Shown: positions 7,764-15,345 of the stretch, in pieces
How the letters are laid out: each line of letters begins with the position of its first letter
How positions within the stretch are numbered: position 1 is the stretch's first letter
Assembly: GCA_937900285.1 (NCBI GenBank)
Contig: CALCEM010000061.1
Location: forward strand, 1-26,456
DNA from: an uncultured Fretibacterium sp.
Lineage (GTDB): Bacteria > Synergistota > Synergistia > Synergistales > Aminobacteriaceae
Reading direction: 5' to 3'
DNA: 26,456 bases
Translations under genes and position numbers: made by a program
Notes under the pieces: generated by a model
Told to the model about the DNA's origin: nothing
Database searches by the model: none
What the model saw: the letters and a program-made list of their open reading frames with translations, nothing else

Positions 7764-9458
7764 TTACATTCGGTCAGGAGCATTTACACCCAAAAGGTTT
7801 AAACAAATTTTTATAACGTTTTGAGCAGCTCGAATTAAATTTAAACGTCCAACAGAAATTTTTTCATCTGGTTCATCGAGTATTCTATTTGTGTTATAAA
7901 ATCCGTGAAATATTCCAGCCAAATTTAAAACATAACTCGTTATAACTTGGGGAGCTAATTCACTCGAAGCGTTTTTAATTTCATCAGGGAAAAATGACAA
8001 GGCATCCGCTAAATTTCTAGCGTCTTTATTATAAAATATTTCAGCTGGAATTATATTCAAATCAATATTATTTTTATTGCGCCTCTCAAATTCTCTCATT
8101 ATTCCCGAAATTCTAGCGTGCGCATATTGAATATAATAAACTGGATTGTTACTGCTCTGTTCGCGTGCCAAATCTAAATCAAAATCTAACTGACTATCGC
8201 TCCGCCTCATTAAGAAAAAATATCTTGTTGCATCCGTTCCGACTTCATCCAAAACGCTGCGCAATTCTATAAATTCCCCTGAACGCGTCGACATGTTTAC
8301 GGATTTCCCATCGCGAATTAAATTAACGAGCTGTATTAATAATATGTCGAGATCGTCCGGGTTTTTGCCGATCGCAGAAATTGCAGCTTTAACCCTCGTA
8401 ATATATCCGTGATGATCTGCGCCCCAAACATCAATAACCCAATCAAAATTTCTGACTTTAAATTTATCGTAAAAATATCCCACGTCCGAAGCAAAATAAG
8501 TTGTTACACCGTTAGCCCGAATTAATACGCGGTCTTTATCGTCCCCGAAATCTTGAGACCGAAACCATAAAGCCCCGTCCTGTTCGTAAGCATAATTTTT
8601 ATTTTTTAATTCTTCCAGCAAATTTTTAACGAGTCCGTTTTTATGTACTATGCTCTCATTAAAATAATTATCGAATTTCACCCGAAATTCTTCCAAATCT
8701 TTTTTTATGCCTTCGAGTATTACACCGCCAGCATAATTTTTAAAATATTCTAAGCTCTCGGCCGGATCAATATTAATAAATTTATCGCCGTTAATATTAA
8801 TTATGTCTTGAGCAATTTTATATAAATATTCACCTTTGTAACCATTTTCAGGTAATTCAAAATTTTTTTTGCCGAGTAATTCAAAATATCTGGCTTGCGT
8901 TGACTTCCCTAAATTTTCCATTTGGAGGCCGGCATCATTTATATAATATTCGCGCTGAACATTCCAGCCGGTAAACTCCAAAATTCTCGCTACACTGTCA
9001 CCGACTGCAGCACCCCTGCCGTGTCCAACATGTAAAGGCCCTGTAGGATTTGCGCTGACAAATTCGACCTGAACTTTTTTATTATTTCCGAGATTTACTG
9101 CGCCGTAATTGCTTGATTGTTTTAAAATGTCCCGTACAACTTCAGCATAAAAATTCCCGGACAAAAATAAATTTACGAATCCTGGCCCGGCTATTTCGAT
9201 TTTGTTTATAAAATTTTTTATTGATTCATCGGAATTTAAATTATTAATTAAATTTTCTGCGATATTCTTCGGACTTGATTTTAAAATTTTCGTTAATTTC
9301 ATTGCAGCATTTGTGGCGCGGTCTCCTTGTCCTTCGTGTTTTGGGCGTTCAAAATTAAAATTAAAATTAAATTCAGTTTCGATATTGTCGCATAATTTTG
9401 ACACGGAATTTTTTAAAGCATTATTTAATATATTAACCGCAAAATTTTCACCGTTCAT
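7764..9458 (-). CDS. argS: Arginyl-tRNA synthetase
   Basis: The 564-residue class I synthetase charges tRNA(Arg). The N-terminal Add-1 domain ends in AGPGFVNLFLS. The catalytic core carries VEFVSANPTGPLHVGHGRGA, with the HIGH motif as HVGH (143-146), and REYYINDAGLQMENLG. The ArgS-specific VWGADHHGYITR is present, and VNMSTRSGEF stands where other class I enzymes have KMSKS. The C-terminal DALR anticodon domain contains DATRYFFLMRRSDSQLDFDL and YYIQYAHARI. The start ATG is preceded by AAGAGGTG. Residues 30-36 form an FNFNFNF run coded by a TTTAAT tandem repeat (about 9351-9374). It heads a two-gene operon with the FtsB-like gene. The 118-nt upstream space contains a terminator for the previous gene, and no T-box is visible. 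Confidence 0.97.
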   Translation of the reverse strand: MNGENFAVNILNNALKNSVSKLCDNIETEFNFNFNFERPKHEGQGDRATNAAMKLTKILKSSPKNIAENLINNLNSDESIKNFINKIEIAGPGFVNLFLSGNFYAEVVRDILKQSSNYGAVNLGNNKKVQVEFVSANPTGPLHVGHGRGAAVGDSVARILEFTGWNVQREYYINDAGLQMENLGKSTQARYFELLGKKNFELPENGYKGEYLYKIAQDIININGDKFINIDPAESLEYFKNYAGGVILEGIKKDLEEFRVKFDNYFNESIVHKNGLVKNLLEELKNKNYAYEQDGALWFRSQDFGDDKDRVLIRANGVTTYFASDVGYFYDKFKVRNFDWVIDVWGADHHGYITRVKAAISAIGKNPDDLDILLIQLVNLIRDGKSVNMSTRSGEFIELRSVLDEVGTDATRYFFLMRRSDSQLDFDLDLAREQSSNNPVYYIQYAHARISGIMREFERRNKNNIDLNIIPAEIFYNKDARNLADALSFFPDEIKNASSELAPQVITSYVLNLAGIFHGFYNTNRILDEPDEKISVGRLNLIRAAQNVIKICLNLLGVNAPDRM

Positions 9459-9493
9459 AATTTATTTAATACACCTCTTAAAGTAAATTATAT

Positions 9494-9530
9494 AAAAAAA
9501 TCCCCCCGTTTGAAATTTCAGGAGGATTTT
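9494..9530 (-). terminator. Rho-independent terminator after the GGDEF-EAL gene
   Basis: On the minus strand AAAATCCTCC (9521-9530) pairs with GGGGGATTTT (9497-9506), ten base pairs including one G-U, and runs into a T tract. It ends the HK-HK-GGDEF/EAL operon just upstream of argS. Confidence 0.75.
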
Positions 9531-9536
9531 ATTTTA

Positions 9537-9560
9537 TTTTTAATTTTTAATTTTTAATTT
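9537..9560. repeat. Short AT tandem repeat (TTTTTAA)3
   Basis: Three head-to-tail copies of TTTTTAA followed by TTT lie between the end of the GGDEF-EAL gene and its terminator. A looser version of the same motif occurs near 15163-15180. It is probably low-complexity spacer. Confidence 0.6.
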
Positions 9561-9576
9561 ATTTTATGCGTTTATC

Positions 9577-11232
9577 TCAAATTCTTTCAGCCGGTTCAGG
9601 ATGACCAAATAAATAACCTTGTGCCAAATCACACCCAGTACCCTTTAAAAATTCTAATTGCTCCTTAGTTTCAACACCTTTTGATAAAATCGGAATCCCT
9701 AATTTACGAGCCATGCTTATTATTGACGATAAAATTATATTTGTGCGCTTGTCATCAAATGATCTGATCATGTCCATATCAATTTTAACACCGTCAAGCG
9801 TGAACTCCCTTATAACTTTTAATGATGAATATCCAGAACCAAATGCATCCATCCAAACTTTAAAACCATGTTTACGCAACCTGTCTGATTCCAGTTTCAT
9901 CGCATCCATATCAATCGCAAGCAGACTCTCAGTAATTTCAAATCTCAATAAATCATTAGGGATATTATTCGATTTTACGGAATCCTCTATTACGCTGACA
10001 ATGTCCGTTAATTCAAAATCTAAACGCGAAATATTTAAAGAAACTGGAATTAATTTTTTTCCTGCCTTTTTACGTCTGCCTAATTCCTCGCATACTTTAC
10101 GAATTACATAACTGTCAAGTTTATGAATCATGTGCTGTTCTTCCAGAGCGTATATAAAATTCGAAGGCGTTAAAGTTCCTTGATCATCAGTCTGCCATCT
10201 GGTTAAAGCCTCATATGAAGCAACTTCGCCGGTTGAAACATTTATAACAGGCTGGAAATATACTTTTAATCTGCCTTGAGCAATTGCATCATCAAAATTT
10301 TTCATTACGTAATCTTGCATTAAAGCTTTTTGATTTACTTTGTTGTCGTAAAATTGCACTGTCGCTCCGTATTCAGTTTTTATGCTGTCACATGCCAATT
10401 TTGCATAATCACATATTAAACTCAAATCCATATTTTTATCTTGAATCCTATATACTCCGGCTTTCATTTCGACTACTGCTCCACGACGTATATTATTAAT
10501 CCTGTTGCTCATTCTCATAATTTTTTCTTCTAAATCGCTCTGCCCGGTTATCACCACAAAATGATCCTCGCCAAATCTCGAAACTAAACCGTTCGGAAAT
10601 GTATCCTGCAAAATTCTCGCAATTGATTTCAGCATTCTGTCTCCGCCGGCATATCCGTACGTCTCGTTATAAGTATGAAAATTTCTGACGTTGAAATATA
10701 TACAGCTCGTCTCCTGATGATTCTTAAACATTTTGTCTATTTTATCGCCCGCTTTTGCTCTGAAGCCGCGTCCGTTAAATAATCCTGTTAATTCATCCGT
10801 CATGTGTCCTGCTGCTTCAAATCCGCCAGAATCATCAACACCAATCGCCGAAAGCTGATTTTTAAAACCTATATCGTGCACATATACATAATATAAATTT
10901 CCAAACAGCTCATCAAATACTAAATGTCCCCAATCTTCAATATTTTTTATTTGGCCGTTCTTAGTCATTATCCTGTACACTACAAAATCAAAACCTTGAG
11001 CCACTTCAACCTGAGCGTTTATAATTCGGTCTATCGTCTCAATATCTTCAGGGTAAACTACATTATTAAAACTTCCGCCGGTAAATTTCATAAAATCATC
11101 AACTGAATCACACTCAAATAATTTTACAATTCCTTCACTGGCAAATAATATTTCTGCGGATTTTGTAGCTTTATAAATTAACATTCCGCCGGGCATATTT
11201 TGTGCTATTTTTTCGACAGAGAATGCCGACAT
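9577..11232 (-). CDS. PAS-GGDEF-EAL protein with both catalytic motifs degenerate
   Basis: The 551-residue soluble protein has a PAS-like domain (about 1-125), a GGDEF domain (about 145-300, starting DELTGLFNGRGF) and an EAL domain (about 305-551). The GGDEF signature is replaced by GEDHF (221-225), so cyclase activity is unlikely. In the EAL domain EALTRW (341-346), SLNIS (398-402), FEITES (431-436), VKIDMDM (482-488) and QGY (538-540) remain. However, the metal-binding DDFG loop reads D462-A463-F-G, and the usual AEGVE reads SKGVET. Phosphodiesterase activity is therefore doubtful, and a c-di-GMP-binding or scaffold role is a reasonable guess. AAGGAGTGAT precedes the ATG. It is the last gene after two hybrid kinases (26-nt gap) and ends at a strong terminator. 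No membrane segment is visible. Confidence 0.88.
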   Translation of the reverse strand: MSAFSVEKIAQNMPGGMLIYKATKSAEILFASEGIVKLFECDSVDDFMKFTGGSFNNVVYPEDIETIDRIINAQVEVAQGFDFVVYRIMTKNGQIKNIEDWGHLVFDELFGNLYYVYVHDIGFKNQLSAIGVDDSGGFEAAGHMTDELTGLFNGRGFRAKAGDKIDKMFKNHQETSCIYFNVRNFHTYNETYGYAGGDRMLKSIARILQDTFPNGLVSRFGEDHFVVITGQSDLEEKIMRMSNRINNIRRGAVVEMKAGVYRIQDKNMDLSLICDYAKLACDSIKTEYGATVQFYDNKVNQKALMQDYVMKNFDDAIAQGRLKVYFQPVINVSTGEVASYEALTRWQTDDQGTLTPSNFIYALEEQHMIHKLDSYVIRKVCEELGRRKKAGKKLIPVSLNISRLDFELTDIVSVIEDSVKSNNIPNDLLRFEITESLLAIDMDAMKLESDRLRKHGFKVWMDAFGSGYSSLKVIREFTLDGVKIDMDMIRSFDDKRTNIILSSIISMARKLGIPILSKGVETKEQLEFLKGTGCDLAQGYLFGHPEPAERI

Positions 11233-11258
11233 AATTATTAAATCACTCCTTTTTTATA

Positions 11259-13193
11259 TTATATTTTCTCTTTTAGACCACTAGGCAAATACATTGCTAA
11301 AATTTTTTTCATTTCAGTGGCTTTCATTGGTTTAGGCAAATAATCATTAAAGCCGAGATTTATATATTCTTCGCGCAAACCTGATCCGGAATTTGCTGTT
11401 AAAGCTATAAACGCCGCTCCCATTGACGGGCCTTCGAGTTCTTTAGCAAGCTTTAAAGTTTCTGGACCATCGAGTCCGGGCATTTTGTGATCAAGAAATA
11501 TAATATCGTAATGATCAGTTTTTATTTTTTCCAGGCATTCCTCACCGCTTTCTGCCGTTTCTACTTGAGCTTTTGTCTCGTTTAACATTCCTTTAGCAAC
11601 TACCAAATTTACTGGCGTATCATCAACAATTAATAATTTTGCTTTCGGACATATAAAAGGCCCTGAATATTCTTCTTGAACAGGTGCACGAGAAGCAATT
11701 TCTTTTTCATATTCTTCGATTGTCCCCTGAAATCCATCGTGTGATAACTGTTGATTAACTTCAAATGAAAATTTGCTCCCCTTTCCGTATTCGCTATCTG
11801 CGTGAATATTTCCGCCCATCAAATTTAATAAATATCTCACAAGCGTTAACCCAAGCCCAGCACCCTGAATATTTTGCGTTTCAGTTAAATTTACTCGCTC
11901 AAAAGATTTAAATAAATGCTTTAAATCCTCTTTACGAATGCCGATGCCTGTATCTTCAACACTAATTTTTAATTTTATTCTGCCTCTTGTTAATTTTTCG
12001 CCGTCAACTGAAAGCGTAATTTTTCCGTGCGAAGTATATTTTAAAGCGTTATCGAGCAAATTTACTATTACTTGCCTTAAATGATCAGAATCACCGTGTA
12101 AATGTTCGGGCATCTCCTTGTTAATATTTAAAATTAATTCGAGTCCTTTTTCATTTATGCTTTCAAACATTGATTCCTTTATGTCCTGCAGCATCTGCCA
12201 CAAATGATAATCTGCGTTATATAATTCCATTTTGCCCGATTCGATCTTTGAAATATCCAGAATATTATTTATTATTGAAAGCAAATGCGTTCCGGCTTTA
12301 CGAATATCAAGCGAAGCCTGTTTAATATCTTTATCATGGCTCTCGTTTAAAATCATTTCGTTCATTCCTAGTATTGCATTCATTGGAGTTCTGATCTCGT
12401 GTGAAGTGTTAGCTAAAAAATCACTTTTTGCGCGGTTCGCAGCGTTTGCCATTTTTGTAGACTGTTCAGTTTTAATTCTGGATTCCTCAAGCTCTTTTTC
12501 AACTGTAGCCATTCGCCTATACATTGGAGCTTCATAATAAAAGAACGTTATTATTAATAATATCGCGCAGACCGCATAAGAAAATAAAACTTCCGGCAAA
12601 ACTGCATATTGAATTATGAACGCTATTACTAATAATGCACCGACTGTACTCATTACTGCGAATTGTGCTTTTTCCGTATAATACTGCCTGTTCGTAATCT
12701 GGTGGTAACATGCCATAGTGATAAAATAAAACACGTACAACGATCTAAACATTACGTTATATCCTCCGGGCTGTAATCCACCTTCTGCCGATATGCTGAA
12801 AAAAAATCCCGATATTCCAGGCGTAATATTTAATACTAAAATTATAAAGCTCGAAATTAATAAGCCTATGTTAAATAATTCAAGTTTTTTATTTTCAATT
12901 CGCACATATGACTCAACGTAACGCATTAAATAATATGCGTTAATATTTTCGACTGCATAATATAAAGTTCTGACAGTTAAATTTAACCAGCGTTGACGAC
13001 CCCAGCCGCCTATTAAGAGCGTTGAAATTATTTCTAGAAGTGTCGCAAAAAATGTCGAAAGCGTTAATAATCTCGATCGTTTATTTATTTCCTCGACTGC
13101 AGCATACCGCAAATATTGAAATATCGCCAATACTCCAATAAATGGCAGCATCGTCACTTCCAACCAGACATTATAATCATACCCCGCGCTCAT
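11259..13193 (-). CDS. Membrane hybrid histidine kinase with C-terminal receiver (HK-A)
   Basis: The 644-residue protein starts with about seven hydrophobic segments (roughly residues 10-222), followed by a short coiled coil. The HisKA domain carries the phospho-His in FLANTSHEIRTPMNAILGMN (about H265). The HATPase has NLLDNALKYT (N box), EDTGIGI (G1) and GAGLGL (G2). A receiver follows with LLIVDDTPVN, phospho-Asp about 568 in IIFLDHKMPG, and DYLPKP. There is no Hpt domain. The start is set by a strong Shine-Dalgarno GGAGGTG (13203-13209) 9 nt before the ATG; a longer GTG-started frame at 13205 would begin inside that site. Only one base separates the stop of the upstream kinase from this ATG, so the two are translationally coupled. 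The ligand is unknown. Confidence 0.92.
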   Translation of the reverse strand: MSAGYDYNVWLEVTMLPFIGVLAIFQYLRYAAVEEINKRSRLLTLSTFFATLLEIISTLLIGGWGRQRWLNLTVRTLYYAVENINAYYLMRYVESYVRIENKKLELFNIGLLISSFIILVLNITPGISGFFFSISAEGGLQPGGYNVMFRSLYVFYFITMACYHQITNRQYYTEKAQFAVMSTVGALLVIAFIIQYAVLPEVLFSYAVCAILLIITFFYYEAPMYRRMATVEKELEESRIKTEQSTKMANAANRAKSDFLANTSHEIRTPMNAILGMNEMILNESHDKDIKQASLDIRKAGTHLLSIINNILDISKIESGKMELYNADYHLWQMLQDIKESMFESINEKGLELILNINKEMPEHLHGDSDHLRQVIVNLLDNALKYTSHGKITLSVDGEKLTRGRIKLKISVEDTGIGIRKEDLKHLFKSFERVNLTETQNIQGAGLGLTLVRYLLNLMGGNIHADSEYGKGSKFSFEVNQQLSHDGFQGTIEEYEKEIASRAPVQEEYSGPFICPKAKLLIVDDTPVNLVVAKGMLNETKAQVETAESGEECLEKIKTDHYDIIFLDHKMPGLDGPETLKLAKELEGPSMGAAFIALTANSGSGLREEYINLGFNDYLPKPMKATEMKKILAMYLPSGLKEKI

Positions 13194-13194
13194 T

Positions 13195-15114
13195 TTATGA
13201 GACACCTCCGCTAACTTTTTCAGCAGGAATATATTTTATTAACATCTCCTCTAATTCTTTGCCCTTTACGGGTTTGCTTAAAAAATCATCAAATCCTGCC
13301 GCTAATAATTCCGCCTTCACTCCTAAAATTGCATTTGCTGTACATACGATTACCTTAGCTTTTGCGCCTGGAGCATCACGCATTTTTTTCATGTTAGCGA
13401 GGGTTTCTTTACCGTCCATGTGAGGCATCATATAATCCATAATAATCACGTCGTAATAATTTTGTGCAACTTTCTTTAAACATTCCTCACCGCTTTCGGC
13501 TTGATCGACTTGTACTTTTGTTTCTTTCATTAGTGACTGTAAAACAATTCTGTTCATGTCATTATCATCTACAACTAAAATTTTCGCGTCTGGAGCTTGG
13601 AAAACTTTGCGGTCTTGTTTTTTGGCGTGAGTCGCTTCGATTTCATATTGTTTAATTGTTTTATCCCCAACTATTTTTTGCGGTATAACTACATGAAACG
13701 TTGTGCCGACTCCGTAAGTTGAATCGACATTTACAGTCCCGCCCATTAATTCTATTAAACGCCCGGTGATCGCGAGTCCTAAACCCGTGCCCTCGATGTT
13801 ATGAGTTTGAGCTGCGTCAATTCTTTGGAATGATTTAAATAATTTTGGCAAATCTTCTTTATGTATTCCGATACCTGTATCAGCAACGACAATATTTAAA
13901 ACTATCGATGACGGATCGTTTCCGCGTTCGCCTGTTAAAGTAAATTTAACGTTGCCTTTTTTAGTATATTTCACGGCGTTATTTAAAATATTTACCATAA
14001 TTTGATGGACTCGAACTCTATCGCCTAAAAGTTCATCAGGTAAATTTTCATCGATGCTGGGAATATATTGCAGTCCTTTTTGTTCAGCTTTAATTTTTAT
14101 CATGTTCTCGACATCACGCAAAACTCTTCCGAGATCATAATTTCTCAAACTTAATTCAAGTTGTCCCGTTTCAATTTTCGTAAAATCTAAAATGTCGTTG
14201 ATAATATGCAATAAAGTATTTCCCGCGCTGTTAATATCTCTTGCATATTCATAAATTGGACCTTCTGAATATTTTCGTAAAATCATTTCATCCATTCCCA
14301 AAATTGTAGTTAATGGCGTTCTAATTTCATGGGACATGTTTGCTAAAAATTCACCTTTTGCGACATCTGCCTGCATGGCCGTTTCGTTGGCTTCATCTGC
14401 GAGGGCTTTAGCTTTGCGTAATCTTTCAAGAGTCCTCTCAAGGTCTTTATATGCCGGCGTTTCAAGTAAAAAGAAAAATACATAAGCATTAACACCTTGA
14501 ACAATAAAATTAATTGGAAGCTCCTTAAAGAAACTAACTTGAATTAAATTTAATGCCCAGCTGATTATAATATCAAATACTAACGCCCAAATTTGTCCCT
14601 TAGTGAAAGCTCTGCGGTAAATATACATTTCAATCCAAGTCCATACAGACCATATCCATAAAGTCCAAATACCTAAAAAGTTGCACAAATCTCCTTCAAT
14701 TAATTTCCCGTCACGACTTATTGAATAATTTACACCCGTTAAAGCTCCAACTAATTCAAAATAAAAAAATGCTACTAACGCAATATTTTGAGCGTAAAAC
14801 ATTTTTTTTCTGAAATTATTATCCGATCCAAATTCCCCCATATATCTCATAAACATGAAGAAAACACAATTTAAAGTGACCTGCGATAAAACTGAAGCCA
14901 TGTATTTCGCCTCAACAGGATAAGGAGAACCCGTCGCGCTAACCATTGAAAAAATTATGTTAGCCACACTGGAAGCAGTAACAGTATAACAGTAAAGTAA
15001 AAAATTTCTCTGAGGTTTCGTCTCGCCAGAATATATTAATTTTAAATATACACATAACGTAACATTAAGAAATAAAACAGCAATTTCTGATTCAATTATG
15101 TAAAGAGTATCCAA
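13195..15114 (-). CDS. Membrane hybrid histidine kinase with C-terminal receiver (HK-B)
   Basis: The 639-residue protein is the first gene of the HK-B, HK-A, GGDEF-EAL operon. Its N-terminus has about seven hydrophobic helices (roughly 8-217), then a coiled-coil stretch (ERTLERLRKAKALADEANE). HisKA carries the phospho-His at 262 (FLANMSHEIRTPLTTILGMD). The HATPase has NILNNAVKYT, ADTGIGI and GTGLGL. The receiver has ILVVDDNDMN, phospho-Asp 560 in VIIMDYMMPHMDG, and DFLSKP. The receiver shares the phrase QAESGEECL with HK-A (AESGEECL), so the two look like diverged tandem duplicates, but the sensor halves differ. The start is TTG at 15114, about 10-14 nt after AAGGGGC. The sensory signal is unknown. 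Confidence 0.9.
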   Translation of the reverse strand: MDTLYIIESEIAVLFLNVTLCVYLKLIYSGETKPQRNFLLYCYTVTASSVANIIFSMVSATGSPYPVEAKYMASVLSQVTLNCVFFMFMRYMGEFGSDNNFRKKMFYAQNIALVAFFYFELVGALTGVNYSISRDGKLIEGDLCNFLGIWTLWIWSVWTWIEMYIYRRAFTKGQIWALVFDIIISWALNLIQVSFFKELPINFIVQGVNAYVFFFLLETPAYKDLERTLERLRKAKALADEANETAMQADVAKGEFLANMSHEIRTPLTTILGMDEMILRKYSEGPIYEYARDINSAGNTLLHIINDILDFTKIETGQLELSLRNYDLGRVLRDVENMIKIKAEQKGLQYIPSIDENLPDELLGDRVRVHQIMVNILNNAVKYTKKGNVKFTLTGERGNDPSSIVLNIVVADTGIGIHKEDLPKLFKSFQRIDAAQTHNIEGTGLGLAITGRLIELMGGTVNVDSTYGVGTTFHVVIPQKIVGDKTIKQYEIEATHAKKQDRKVFQAPDAKILVVDDNDMNRIVLQSLMKETKVQVDQAESGEECLKKVAQNYYDVIIMDYMMPHMDGKETLANMKKMRDAPGAKAKVIVCTANAILGVKAELLAAGFDDFLSKPVKGKELEEMLIKYIPAEKVSGGVS

Positions 15115-15345
15115 ATTTTTATATGCCCCTTCTTAAAAAAAAATTATGCGTCCCGAAATTTTTTATTTTTAATTTTTCATATTTTATTTTAATTCTGGGA
15201 TACAAGAACGACTAAAAAATATTATAATTCATTAAAATTTTTATGTGCATATTTTTAAAGCGTGTTAGAAATTCCGATAATTTATATTTTATTTTATAAT
15301 TCAGTACAAATTTTAAAACACTAGGAATGTGATATTATTCAAGCC
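15115..15345. promoter_or_regulatory. Divergent intergenic region between signalling operons
   Basis: This 231-bp AT-rich stretch separates HK-B (minus) from HK-C (plus). For HK-C the only plausible promoter is the extended -10 at the right edge (listed separately). For HK-B a TATAAT on the minus strand near 15220-15225 is possible but lacks a clear -35. No operator-like palindrome stood out. Confidence 0.4.
15330..15338 (+). promoter_or_regulatory. Extended -10 promoter for HK-C, probably giving a leaderless mRNA
   Basis: TGATATTAT is an extended -10 element whose last base (15338) lies only seven bases before the A of the HK-C ATG (15346). Transcription normally begins about seven bases after the -10, so the mRNA should start at or next to the start codon. 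No Shine-Dalgarno is seen before this ATG. The -35 region is weak, as is common for extended -10 promoters. Confidence 0.5.

Noticed and set aside
9459..9576. T-box leader upstream of argS
   Set aside because: The space is only 118 nt and is largely taken by the terminator of the upstream gene; no T-box or specifier stem is seen. The gap before glyQ (25 nt) is also too short.
9713..10111. 132-codon plus-strand frame opposite the GGDEF-EAL gene
   Set aside because: It is a shadow of the EAL-domain coding sequence; its composition follows the codon pattern of the real gene.
13194..13205. GTG start at 13205 for HK-A
   Set aside because: It falls inside the Shine-Dalgarno GGAGGTG that serves the ATG at 13193.
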